Below, one piece after another: positions 28,801 to 40,097 of a stretch of DNA of 64,000 bases. The notes beneath the pieces were generated by a model. That model saw only the letters and a list, made by a program, of their open reading frames with translations. It was not told the origin of the DNA and did no database searches. Positions within the stretch are counted from its first letter, which is position 1, and each line of letters begins with the position of its first letter. The stretch is from Ficedula albicollis. Taxonomy: Eukaryota; Chordata; Aves; Passeriformes; Muscicapidae. A program made the translations under genes and the position numbers. The stretch lies in the NCBI RefSeq assembly GCF_000247815.1, contig NC_021674.1:6279738-6343737 (forward strand), written 5' to 3'.

Positions 28801-28983
28801 AGCATCAGTCCCTGTCCAGTTTTGATTCCAGTTGAGCATCGCTCTGCTGGTCAAATTACTTTTCCTGACTGCTCAAGGCAACAACAAACTGAGTTTTCAG
28901 GGACTGTGTTTAAATGATATGTGCAACTTGTGATGTGCATTCAGATTGCACAGCTGAAGTTGGAAATTTAAAAGCCATGGAAT
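22898..28983. other. Single-copy non-coding DNA
   Basis: No gene or transposon recognised over about 6 kb. It contains a perfect octamer motif at 27843-27850 inside an AT-rich block that looks conserved. About 28240-28430 is GC-richer and has open frames on both strands; none of their translations resembles a known protein. Confidence 0.6.
27843..27850 (+). promoter_or_regulatory. Perfect octamer motif ATGCAAAT
   Basis: ATGCAAAT is the canonical POU/Oct binding octamer. It lies in a block (about 27780-28090) with several TAAT words. A single 8-mer is expected about twice by chance in 64 kb of both strands, so regulatory function is only a possibility. Confidence 0.25.
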
Positions 28984-29117
28984 AGAATCATAGATTCACA
29001 GAACAATTTGGGTTGAAAGGGACCTTTAAAGCTCAGCCCCCTGCAGGGGACATCTTCAACTAGATTAGGTTTCTCAGAGGACAAACTGCAACTCCTGAAT
29101 GTCCCTGGAGAAGCTCT
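28984..29117 (-). mobile_element. CR1 LINE, 3'-end fragment (5'-truncated)
   Basis: Read on the plus strand, it begins AGAATCATAG and continues ATTTGGGTTGAAAGGGACC, CCCCTGCAGGGGACATCTTC and CTAGATTAGGTTTCTCAGAG. This is the reverse complement of the CR1 3' end, which closes with the short ATTCTATGATTCT-like repeat instead of poly(A). The element therefore points to the minus strand. Only about 130 bases remain, the usual severe 5' truncation. Moderate divergence suggests an old bird insertion. Confidence 0.88.
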
Positions 29118-29925
29118 GAGTTAGGGATACTTTTATCTGCTCTAATTTTTGGGTCTTAATGCTGTCTTGCTAGTGGTTTCCAGCATGGGGCTGCATGGCT
29201 GCGATCAAACTGTGTAACTACGTAACATAACTCAACATTGCTACTTCTAGGCTTCTACACAGGATTTTTTTTTTTTTTTTTTCTTCAAATAGGAATGTAG
29301 AAATAATGCATAACACTTGCTCTCACTAAGATGATCCTTGGCCATTAAGATGGAGTCTCGTCTTCGTTAGTAAATTTTCTTGGCAGTCTTTTTCCTTTAG
29401 TATGTGTTGATTTTGATGAGGTAGTTCATCAGAAGTCTGTTGTAAGCCATTTTGTATGCCTTCTGTCATTTTAGCTGGTTCTAGATTACCACTGAGCAAT
29501 CAAGCCAAGGCTGGAAGCTCTGTTCTCTGATTTCCCTTCCAACACTGCAGGCAAGTCATGTGTTGCCCTCCTTTCTCAGTAACAGAGTCACTTAAAATTG
29601 ACATTTAGCATAAACCCATGATTTGCAATATTGATGATTACTTAAGCTCTTTGCTTTTGATTTTGTGTGGGATCTTAATCATTTTAAAAAGAAATGCAGC
29701 TCCAAGAAGCTGTGTAGTTTTACAACACACTAATGTGTGGCGAGTTTTGCTGTCCTGTCCTTTTTTATTGGATTTGAGGAGAGAGGGAGATGTATTATTT
29801 TAAAAATACTGTTGCTAGCTGAATCGAGTGAAGGAAACTTAGTTGTGGAATTACCTTCATTTCAAGAAAAGTGTTACTTTATTTTTCCCCTTCACTTTAG
29901 AATTTGAATTGGAGCCACAGCAAAG
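29118..29925. other. Non-coding DNA with a T18 tract
   Basis: Single-copy sequence between two CR1 remnants, with eighteen consecutive T at 29265-29282. No gene recognised. Confidence 0.6.
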
Positions 29926-30530
29926 CATGGTTTGGAAGGGACTTCCAGAAATCATTTGGTCTCTCTTTCTGTTGCAGGACTTAGACTTGATTATTCAGTA
30001 CATTACCAAGCTGAGCCTCAATTTTTTCCAGTAAGAAGATTCCACCACTTCTTTGAGCAATCTTTTCCAAAGTTCAGTTGTTCTCACTGAATATTTTTCC
30101 CTCTATATTCGTCTGTATTTTCCCCTGCAGCAACTTGTGCGCATTACCTATGTTTTGTAAAAATACATCCTGATGGGAAGAGTACCTCTGCTTTTTCTAT
30201 ATATAGATTTTTCTTAGGTAGTGGAAGTTAGAACGATCTTCTGAGCCTTTTCTTCTCCAGCCCAGTTCCTAAAACTTTTCTTCATATGAGAAGTTCTCCA
30301 ATCTAATTTTTCAGTGTCTCTCTTGAAAAGTTGAGAGCACCAAAACCAGACAATCATTCCAGGAATGACATAACATGCTGAATGGAGTACAGAAATCACA
30401 TCCCTTGGCCTGTTTGGGACAGGATTGTCTTCATTGCCTCAAAAGTGCCCTGCTGACTCACATCCACCTTGCTGCCTGCCAGGGCCCCATTTTTACAGCA
30501 GGGCTGTTTCATGGACTTGTTCTGTCCGTG
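29926..30530 (-). mobile_element. Old, degenerate CR1-type LINE remnant
   Basis: The start (CATGGTTTGGAAGGGACTTC, then ATCATTTGGTC) matches the family's reverse-complemented 3' end. Further on, AGCACCAAAACCAGACAATC, CACATCCCTTGGCCTG, GCTGACTCACATCCACCTTG and TACAGCAGGGCTG follow the order of the family's 3' untranslated region and end of ORF2 on the minus strand. Many indels and stops show it is long dead. The far boundary is uncertain. It could belong to a related LINE family instead of CR1 proper. Confidence 0.55.
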
Positions 30531-31868
30531 TTGTACAGCTGGCCCCGAGCTCAGCTCTGCTCTACAGATCCAGGCATCACCAGCCTCTCTGGCTGGAGTG
30601 GTGTTGGGTCATGACTCTTGAAACAGGAGGGAATGACTTAGACTGTGAGTGTTCTGGAGGAAGGATGTGCACACCCACACAGCCCCCTTCTCTGCAGTGC
30701 TCTGGTACTAATGAAGGGAACTGGTGGTTTAATTTCTTTATGCCTATAGGAGCAATCTGGTTTTTTATTATAAAGAAATTGTAAGAGTATGAACTGTTCC
30801 TCTGTTGCTTGAAAATGCCTGCCTGGCCTTAGACACTCCTGGAAGTGCTGTAGGAACTTGCCAGGCTTTTTTCTCTCCCTTTTGCAAGATGACCTGCTCA
30901 CTTTGCCTGCCTTCCAAGCCAGGCATCGAGATCCCAGCTCGAAATCCAGAGACAGAGGCTGTGTGAGCATGGCCCAAGGGCTCAGTGAAGTGGTTTCCAG
31001 GCCCACCCAGACTGGAGCACCAAGTCTCCAGTCTCTTGAGAAAGACCTGTCATATTTGTCACAGTGCCTTACCCAGCAAGGCACAAGAGGGGAGGAGGCA
31101 GGAGGATGCACTGCACAGCCTCCCCAACCACCCAGTGTGGCTTGTTCAACCTCTGCTACTGCCTCCAGCAGCTTCCTTATGGAAGTTTTCTTGGAACATA
31201 GGCAGCAAACTCACTCTTTATGCAGCTCTGTCAGCCATCGTGTTACGGATTTACTGCCAAAGTTCTGATCGTTTACTGAGCTGACAATTGAATTCATTTG
31301 TTCCGTGGAAAGTGGGGCTGTGCTGCCTGCCACATGAAGGTGAAACAGCTGGAAGATCTGTGGGAGGATAATCTGGCTGAGAGCATGAGGCTGGGATGGG
31401 AGGGCTGCCCAACCACAACACGCACTGCTGGCTGAACAAGAAGCAGCAGTGATGGAGCTTCTGCTCCCTCCTGCCCATTTACCCAAAACCTAATGGCTCA
31501 GTGTGATGTCAGGTAGTCTGGACAGCTGTGCAAGAGGGGCTAAGAAACCAAAAAACTATTAATGACTGTGAAGAACTTTATACCTGGAACTACTTTGAGA
31601 GCCTGTGGCTCTTTGGATGCCTTGTATCACTTCAAGTAGTTACACAGGACTCCTGGTAGATGGATGATGTTGGCCAACCTCTCTGTTAAGCCTGTGGGAT
31701 ATTTGTATGATTGGATTAGGTCAGTTCCTAATCAGATCTTTTTCCCTTTCACAAACCAGACTCAATACAATGTAATCAGAGAAGAGCAGCAAGAATGCTA
31801 GCATGGTTTATTCTAATAAAGTGAAAAATCAACCTTAGTTTTTTTAAGTTGTTGCAATAATTTATTTT
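30531..31868. other. GC-richer non-coding DNA, unexplained open frames
   Basis: Between 30640 and 31490 the GC content is visibly higher than in the surroundings, and both strands carry open frames, the longest 157 codons on the minus strand (30638-31111). The translations show no domain, signal peptide or repeat that I recognise, and overlapping open frames on both strands point to composition and not selection. A decayed exon, or sequence continuing the adjacent LINE remnant, cannot be excluded. Confidence 0.45.
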
Positions 31869-32053
31869 AGCAATTAAAAATTAATTGAGTCAGAAACATG
31901 TTATAAAGACATGATAGTGTTGCTAAGAGCTAGGAAGCTTTCCTGGCTTCCCTTACTTTTAGCAATTAAAAATTAATTGAGTCAGAAATATGCTATAAAG
32001 ACATGATAGTGTTGCTAAGAGCCAGAGCTAGGAAGCTTTCCTGGCTTCCCTTA
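31869..32053 (+). repeat. Two-copy tandem duplication, period 92 bp, with 6-bp insertion
   Basis: Copy 1 is 31869-31960; copy 2 runs from 31961 to 32053. The copies differ at two substitutions plus six extra bases in copy 2, where AGAGC is itself doubled (AGAGCCAGAGC). Each copy carries a perfect inverted repeat, CAATTAA-AAA-TTAATTG (31871-31887 and 31963-31979). Confidence 0.95.
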
Positions 32054-35000
32054 GAGCTAGTGGTGAACCAAGAGATGATCAGCATGGAATCTGATAAATG
32101 GAGAGGCACTCAATATATTCAAAGTCTGCATTCTTATTAGGTGTTCAGAACTTGACTCTGAATGACTTTTTAAATGTGTGGCGGGGAAACAAAAAGGAAA
32201 ATATGTAAATATGGCAAGCTTTAGTTTAGGCTTGAGAGGACAATAGCTTAGCCAGTTTATTAGCATTCACCTTCAGAAATTGTTTCACTGTGTGGCTTAT
32301 TTTGTATAAATCTTCAATGAATAAAGGAAAAAAAATACTGTTTCTCTGGTAACAAGTGACGTGCAATGCCCCTTTTCAGGATTGGTGCAGAAACAACCCT
32401 CTTTCCCATCACTTCAAGCTTCCAATACTCTTCCTTCTCTTATTCCTTCATTCTTAACTTAAAACATATTCCAAATTGTGCTCCCATTGTTTGGTGAAGG
32501 TGAAATTTCAGAAAGTTGAATATTCGGAAACAGGACTAATTTGAGCTGGACAGGAGCCTACTAAATGAAAGCAGTAGCTGGACCAAAGGGGAAAGAAAGC
32601 ATGAGAGTATGGCCCTGAGTTTCATCCCAAAGTTACAGGAATGCTGGAGTATTTTGAACAGGATAATGATGGATAGCATATTCACGCTAAGAAAAGATTT
32701 TGGTAAGCAAAATAAACTCCTCCAATTAGCTTCCACCATGATTCATTTAGATGTAATTTTCAGTTGGACTTGCATCTGGACTGATGTCAGCACTGGAAGA
32801 TCAGTTTGCTACTGAAGAATGTGAAATTGTATCTGGAAGGGCACTGTAGGAAGTGGGATCCATTTCATCAGTTTCTTAGGAAATTAAGTTTTCAATTAAA
32901 ATAAAATGAATTTATCTTCCTGGAGAAAGGCCTGTAGAGACTTACATTTGGGTCATTATTCAAATATCCACAAACAGATGGCTCCCATGTTTCTTTACTT
33001 ACAACCCACCCAAGCAGAGAAAAAAGCCCCACCAAAAATAAATCCCCACCAAAAAAATGGCCTGTCTGGAATATCAACACAGTTGCCTGAAAGTGTACTG
33101 TCAGTCTAGGATACTTGACTTGTTTTGATCTCCACTGGCATGCAAGAAGAGAATATTGAAATAGGTAGGTATGTCTCAGTGTTTGATATTTGATATTTTA
33201 AAAAGTTAATATTCTGAAAGCTGTAGTCAAAGAAGGTCAGGAACTATTTTTTTAATGCATGCAAAAGTGTTGTGGTCTGAGTTGGAGGAAATAACTTGGT
33301 CCCATATTGAGCTGGAAGCCTCCAGCAGAGCTTGGGAAAGGTGTGAAGTTTTCCACTTGGGATCATTCCACACTTCTCCAAAAATATTCCCATCCCACGT
33401 GTTTACATATGGTTCTTGAAGTATTTGCTAACATTTGCAAAATTTCCAAAATGTCCACTACTATTGAAAATAAGCCTTTCTGAACCAAGGTTCAGTCTTT
33501 TTTTCACAGACACAGATTATGGCTGGGGAGGCAGGGGTTTGTAAGCAAGGAGTTTGTGTTTGCTCTCAGATGGTGCTAGGTAGACATTTGAGAGTGCTCA
33601 AAGCCTTCCCCTCTCTCCATCCTGTGCTTTCATTTCCAAAAAGCTGGAAACACTACGAATATGCCAGACAAATGGAAACTGCGTTTTTAAGCGGAGAAGG
33701 AAAAAATTTAAAAAAGCAAAGATCAAATAGCATTCACTACTCCAATTTAATGTCGACAGCTGGAGGTGGCAAACAGAAAATTGAAGAATTAAAATAATCG
33801 TAGATTTGCATTCACAAATCCATGGAAAGAGAATTTCTCTTCAAAATGTCCTAATCCTGAGATGTGTGCAATAAAATACAGGCCATAAAATATATGACAA
33901 AGGTTGAGGGTATGGCGGAGTGGAGGCAAGCACTGACCAAGAATGTCAGTTTGGAGAAAATAAAACAGAGTGAAGGGAAATATAAAGGAAGAATTTTGGA
34001 AAGAAGCATGTTGAAGGATAAAAGCTGGCACTGGAAAGCAGTCTAATGTGCTGAGGTATTGATTCAAATGCCCTATGAGCTTTGCAAAGAATAATGTGAT
34101 GCTTTGCTTTCCCTGGAGGGTACAGGTACAATAAAATTGAAACAATTCAGATCAAGGGGAGAAAAAGATGTTTATCAAGTCTGGTAGAAAGATGAAACTT
34201 CTATCATTTTCTAAACCCAAATTATAATGCATTTTACCACACTTGAAATGCCACCCTAAATTGGGAATCACTAGGATCTGGGACTGCAAATCTCTCTTTC
34301 AAAATTCTAAGAATTGTGCAAATGAATTTATGAGAAGCCCCAGAATCGTCCTGCACCTTTTTTCATACACAAATATTGTAGAGAAAAGGACAGATAGAGA
34401 AATTCATATATAGAAAAAATACAAAAATATTCTTGAAGTAAAACTGAATTCCCAGTAGTTGCTGAGTATTGCTATTGACTTGACAAGAGCAGAAAGGGAC
34501 TATTTTCAGTGAATAGCGTATTAAGTAGTTGGAATGTGAAGTGTTTACTAAAATAACAGTAATTATTCCAACCAAGCTAATGGCAGCAAAGTTGTTGGGA
34601 AGCCTGTGGAATGTGATATGTTTGTTTGCTGCAGCATGAATGCTGTGGGTAAGTTTTTGTGTTTTGTTTTGTTCTGTTTTTTTACAAAATGCTATAAAAT
34701 TTTAAAGAGTTACTTATTTTTTATTTATTTTAAATAAGCTTGCACCATAGCAAAATCTAATCAAAAGGGAAAAATACAAATGGTTCTTCAGCATCTTCTG
34801 TCTGGAGGCAATAGCTAAGAATATATTGCAATACCTTTGATTATGACTTACAGAGATTTGCTGTTCATTGTAAGGGCTGCATCCATATCACTCAAATACA
34901 GCTAGAAGCCTATTAAAGAACTTTTGTGTTCTCAACTGCAAAACTAAACTGGTTCTGTGCCTACTGGCAAAGGCTGAAGCTCCCATTGAAAAATGCATAC

Positions 35001-38000
35001 AATATGGAAAGGCTTCGATTTTGTATTTTTGACAGCCAAAATGCTTTAATGTCATAAAGGATGTATTAAAATATTGTGAAAAGGCATTTTTAATAATTTT
35101 ATTCATTAGTCAGCATGTTTTCTAATATTTGTCTTTTGCCTTTTCTTATAGAAGTGAATGTGTTATCTGCTATTATCTCTTTAGATATACAAATGTCCTT
35201 TTTCACAGATGCACATGTGTGTGAAGAAACGAGAGTTACTTTAATATAAAACTTGAAATCCAACCCCAAGCAGTAGATGCCAAATGAGAATTGATTTTTT
35301 TTTTCAATTTTTATGAAGGCTACAAACCACCAACACACCATCTTCAGAAGAATTTTCATGATTTTTTTTTTTGCCGTTTTAAATATACACCTTTTCCGTG
35401 TTGTTAAACTAGTTGGCAAAAACACGCCATGTCCAGATATTTCAGGTAGGATTTGTTGTGAGATACAATTTTTTTTTTCTTCCAACAACCTGCTTTGTTC
35501 TTTATATAATTTATAGAGGAAGACATAAAGTAAGCTAATGAAATAACTGGGAATGGATTGGCATGTCACATACAGGAGGGCACACAGCCCTCGTTGGAAT
35601 GACTGTGATGAATGGTGGGCATGGGGAGATGAAGTGGTAGCTTGTGCTCAGTGTGATCCATAACCTCCAGCTTCAGAAAGCATCCTTAATCATGACAGCT
35701 GTTGGAAAAGAGAGAGTCCTGTGGATAGCAGGGGGAAAAAAAAACAACCTGGATTTTCTCAACATTTCTGTTGTTGGTTTCTGAACCCCTTTGGTGTTCC
35801 ACAGCTACTTCAAAGCCAGGAGCAGTAGGAACAGCTGTCCAGCAGCTGTGGGATGTGCCCAGCAGGACCAGCACTGGCAGCATCATCTCACTCTCATGTG
35901 GGTGTGAACAGAGGGGCCTCCCTCTGCCCACCTGTTGATTTCCTAAACTGAAGGGAAATTAATTGCCTACCATTTTCCAGTGCTCTTCCAGGTCTCTTTG
36001 AGGCTGACTAATGGCTTCCAAATGCGTTTGAAGACAATTTCCATAGAGAAGGAAGGAGAGGCAGGTGGATGGAAGGAAATTGCCTGTGCCTTGTTTATTC
36101 TAGGGAGCCAGGATCAAAGCAGAGCCCACATGTGCATTGTGTGAATTAATGTAGGATTGGGGTCTCACAGGTATGGTCCATTGCCTCCCTCTCCATCACT
36201 GTGAGTTGAGCCCTTTGCCTCCCAACCCTGCATTCCGAGTGGGACTGCTGCAGCTCAGGTCTTGGCAGAGCACCATCAGGTCCCGTGCGTGTAGGAAATT
36301 CATTCTGAGTGGTTCTGATACTGGGGGGTGGTTATTGGAAACTGGGACCTCCAGTGATCTTTGGGTCAGGTGAATAAACTCCTCTGTTTACAAGGAAGCA
36401 CCTTGTTATTTGGAAATTGACTGCTGAGCAGTAGTAATTGTATAAATTAGCATTAATTTTTAAAAAAACCCATAATATCAGGAGATTTTGCAAACCGGGT
36501 TAGCAAACATGATATGCAAAAAGAATGAAATAGTGGGCCTCTGAGGTTGGGCTGGATGAAGAAGCAAAAAAAAAACTATTACAATAAGTGCTGCCAGCAG
36601 TAATGGAGAGTGTTCCAGCAACTTGACTTTGTGAACATAAAAGTGTGTGTGCATAAAAACATCAAGATGCCAACCTAGGGGAAAGTTGCATCTCTAATTG
36701 TTGTAGTACAGATGATGATTAATCAAGATGGACACAGCTGGTTTGGTTTAAACATATCCAATGAGTTTTGTATGGTAGTAGCCAACTCAGCAGAGCTCTG
36801 TTTAAAAGCAAAATCTGCCCTGTGTGAAACTCTACATGTTTTCTGTGGATGTAGTCTCTTGTTGGCCATTTATATTTTAGGAACTGACATGTTCACTTTC
36901 ATTAAACTTGCCTGAAAATGGAGAGCAACTGTTTAAGACTAGGGCTGTTGACCTTACATTTCACAAGTAATAAGATTTTATTTACTGTAGTTACTGCAGG
37001 CTTACTAAAACTGGGAAAATATTTTTAATATTTTGCCATTTCTGATACATAAGTATAGATACATACACCATTCCTGTACATTGTTCAAATGAACAACCAA
37101 AAAATAGTTTACAAAATATGCAGCTGGCCTGAAAAACATCTGAATTCTCAAGTGCTGGTTTTGGTTTAGCCCAGGAATTTTCAAGCCAAAATATGTACCA
37201 GTTTCACCACTTTTCAGAGGTGATTTTTTCTTTTTAAATTTTGGTTTGATATGCAAGTCCTTCAGGAAGCAGATGGACTTCTGGCATCAGTATCATCCTC
37301 AAACAAAAAAACAAAACCAGGTTTCATTTTAGCCAAAGAGTGATTTTTTTCTGCTGTGTATATTTTCATGTCTATGCCTGTGGTTCCTGCCTGTAGTTTT
37401 GCTGTACTATATAGTAGCAGTGCTTTCACATGGAGTTTTCTTTATAATTTTCCTGTATTTGAATTTCTGAATCTTCCCAGTAAGGAGGAAAAAAAATATC
37501 ACATATTATTCATAATTTGAAATTATTTCTGGTTTAGGTAAACCCCAAAAGATTTTGAAAAGATCATTAGTATTTTGTACAGGATTTGATGATTCTCTGG
37601 AGTTGTACTGACTTTTCCTTTGGACCGTGTCCTTGCCCAAATTACAGATCTGAGAGAGGCTGGGTTGGGATTCCAGATGGGAAGCTGCTGGCTTTTAAAA
37701 TTTGGTTTTCATAGTGTTTTGTTTTGTTTTCTGAGAAAACACAGAGAATGAGGAAATGTATCCAATTAAGTAATAAAGTAGTTTGCAATGAAGATACTTC
37801 AGTTTTGGGGTTTTTTCTCCAAGCATCTGAAATGTCACAGGCAATGACAAGTAATTACTTTTCTTACTGGGGTGCTTCATCTGGGAACCCGTACATCAAA
37901 CTGTGGAGTAGGGATTTTGGCTGTGTCCTATGGGAGGCTACAGGATATGTGGAATCCCCCATCTTGCTGCTGTTTCTGACGCTTATATTTTCCAGAACAA

Positions 38001-38375
38001 AGCAAAGGGACTGTATTCACTTTGACATCCATGGCACATCAAATAACTCTCGTGACTGTGACTGATCAAATAACTCCTGCACTGCAGCCCTGTCAGAACG
38101 GGGGAATTCAGAGGGGAAAAGCCTCACAAGCAAAACCATACAGAAGGGCTTGGGAGAAGCAGGCTGAGGTGGAAAAAAGCAAATTAATCCTTTTTCATAA
38201 CAAAGTGTTCTGTTTGAGTGTACCAGCAACATCATGGAGGAGAAAGGGGGAGAAAGAGATATTCCCTGCGTTATAATAAATAGCAAATAGTTTGGTTAGG
38301 TCAAAAAATTATTTGCTTTTCCTCCATGATGGTAGCTGACCCAGGAAGATGCTGGCAGATCTGCTTGGTTGCTGT
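32054..38375. other. Single-copy non-coding DNA
   Basis: About 6.3 kb without a recognisable gene, RNA or transposon. Short features are a 17-bp partial repeat near 33027-33060 (CCCCACCAAAAA) and several T/G-rich and A-rich tracts near 34660, 35295, 35360 and 35470. The open frames of 118 codons (33789-34145) and 156 codons (35099-35569) on the minus strand carry no recognisable domain. Confidence 0.6.
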
Positions 38376-38532
38376 GTATCTTTATTTTCTGCTGCTGCAT
38401 TCAAAGTACTCACAGAATAATTTACTGCAAGTTCAGTACCGTTCATTTACCTAACGTATCTTTATTTTCTGCTGCTGCATTCAAAGTACTCACAGAATAA
38501 TTTACTGCAAGTTCAGTACCAATCATTTACCT
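38376..38532 (+). repeat. Two-copy tandem duplication, period 80 bp
   Basis: Copy 1 is 38376-38455 and copy 2 is 38456-38532. They differ at two adjacent positions (CCGTTC against CCAATC) and then end. Confidence 0.95.
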
Positions 38533-39955
38533 TATCCTGCCAACATTAACTAAGAACAGAGAGAAAATACAATTTTGTTTTGATCTTTCCATGACCTGGC
38601 TGCTAGAGGACATAAAAATGTATACTGTGATTATGATGGTTTTTCATTGGTTTGTTTATTTATTTATTTGTTATCCCTTTAAACAAAGGACTATGGCATG
38701 AAAGTATTCTGGATTCCTAAAACATGCTTATCTTCCATTCTTTTTGAAATCAGAAAATTGTTGTTCTAACAAAATGAACTAAAGCTGACAGTTTGATAGT
38801 GAAGCAAAGGCAATTGGCTTAAAGAAGATCTTTTGTATACTTGCAGAAAACCCAAGAGAATGGCTGATTTACACCTCAGTTGAATCACATGCTGATAATT
38901 TAGGTATCTCTGTCTTCTGGAAGTGTTAGGCTTGTGCTTCAACATGCAAAGTGACAGCTAAATTTTAACTCAACTCAATTTAATTTCCTGAATGGATTCC
39001 TAATTACCTGCCAAAACAATCTAGATGTTAGATTATGGACTAACACTAGTTTCTCTGAGGTACAGATTTTTAGCAAACAGGCAGGAGGTCTAAGATCTCC
39101 TGTGATATGTTTTAAAATTCTGTATTCCCTCATTCTCCCTTGTTGGCATTTATGCTCCCTCTCTTGACGGTGAGCTGGAAGTGACACTTATCAAAATAAC
39201 CTGACAAAGATGCTTTCAAAACTGTCACTTCCTTATGATAATGTAATTATTCCTTATTTCTTCAGATTTGCAGCTTCTCACGCACATTTTTATCTACTGT
39301 TTCTGGAATGGGAGCATAATAATACTGAAAGGTAACAGTGTAAGAAAAATCTAGAGATTGTTGGTTACAAATGGAGTTTTTGGTCTTACAAATCCACAGT
39401 TTTTGAAATCAAACAGCAGTATTAAAATCTGACCCGAATGCTGATTTTGCACTTAAACTGTCAAATAATCACTTACCAACATAAACTTCATTTCCTACAT
39501 ATTAATGAATCACATTTTAATGCAATAGCAAAAGGCTAGGTTATAATTTTCCAAGAGTTAATACTGTGCTTCATAAAATTGTGCTTCAGGAAAATAGGTT
39601 TTTATTACAAAAGTATTTTTATTTTATGGACAGTTTCGCTTTCTCTGGAAGGCCCAGGAGTGAATTTTGGATGATTAAAGTAGAGTTTCAATAAGAAGTA
39701 CAGATATGTTTGACATGACTTAAATGTTGTGGGTTTAATTGGACTTTTCTATGATTTCAGGTTAATTACATGTAACAGAACTTGACAGTAACAAGACTTA
39801 GGTAACCATTCTGATGAGGTAGTTTTGTTCAAGAACATTATTTATTTTAATGCTATTCTCTGCTTCAGTGACAATATCTATGGCTATAAGAATGTGTATT
39901 TTAGAATTTCATCCAACTTGAAGGACGTGATATTATGTGGAGCCTCTCAATGTTT
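38533..39955. other. Single-copy non-coding DNA
   Basis: AT-rich DNA between two tandem duplications, with a short TTTA microsatellite near 38652-38670. No gene recognised. Confidence 0.6.
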
Positions 39956-40097
39956 GCTGCCTTTCTTGCAGGATGAACTGGAGATCCCCTTTGGATTCCA
40001 GAGCTTGAGCTTCAGCCATTGGTTCCTGAAGGCTGCCTTTCTTGCAGGATGAACTGGAGATCCTCTTTGGATTCCAGAGCATGAGCTTCAGCCATTG
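39956..40097 (+). repeat. Two-copy tandem duplication, period 76 bp
   Basis: Copy 1 starts at 39956 (GCTGCCTTTCTTGCAGGATG) and copy 2 at 40032. The 66 aligned bases differ at two positions. The unit contains a splice-acceptor-like CTTTCTTGCAG, but no coding sequence follows in either copy. Confidence 0.95.

Noticed and set aside
30638..31111. Minus-strand open frame of 157 codons as a possible gene
   Set aside because: No recognisable domain, overlapping open frames on the other strand, GC-richer composition, and no splice or promoter context that I can defend.
35099..35569. Minus-strand open frame of 156 codons
   Set aside because: Lysine-rich from A/T tracts; no domain or conserved pattern.
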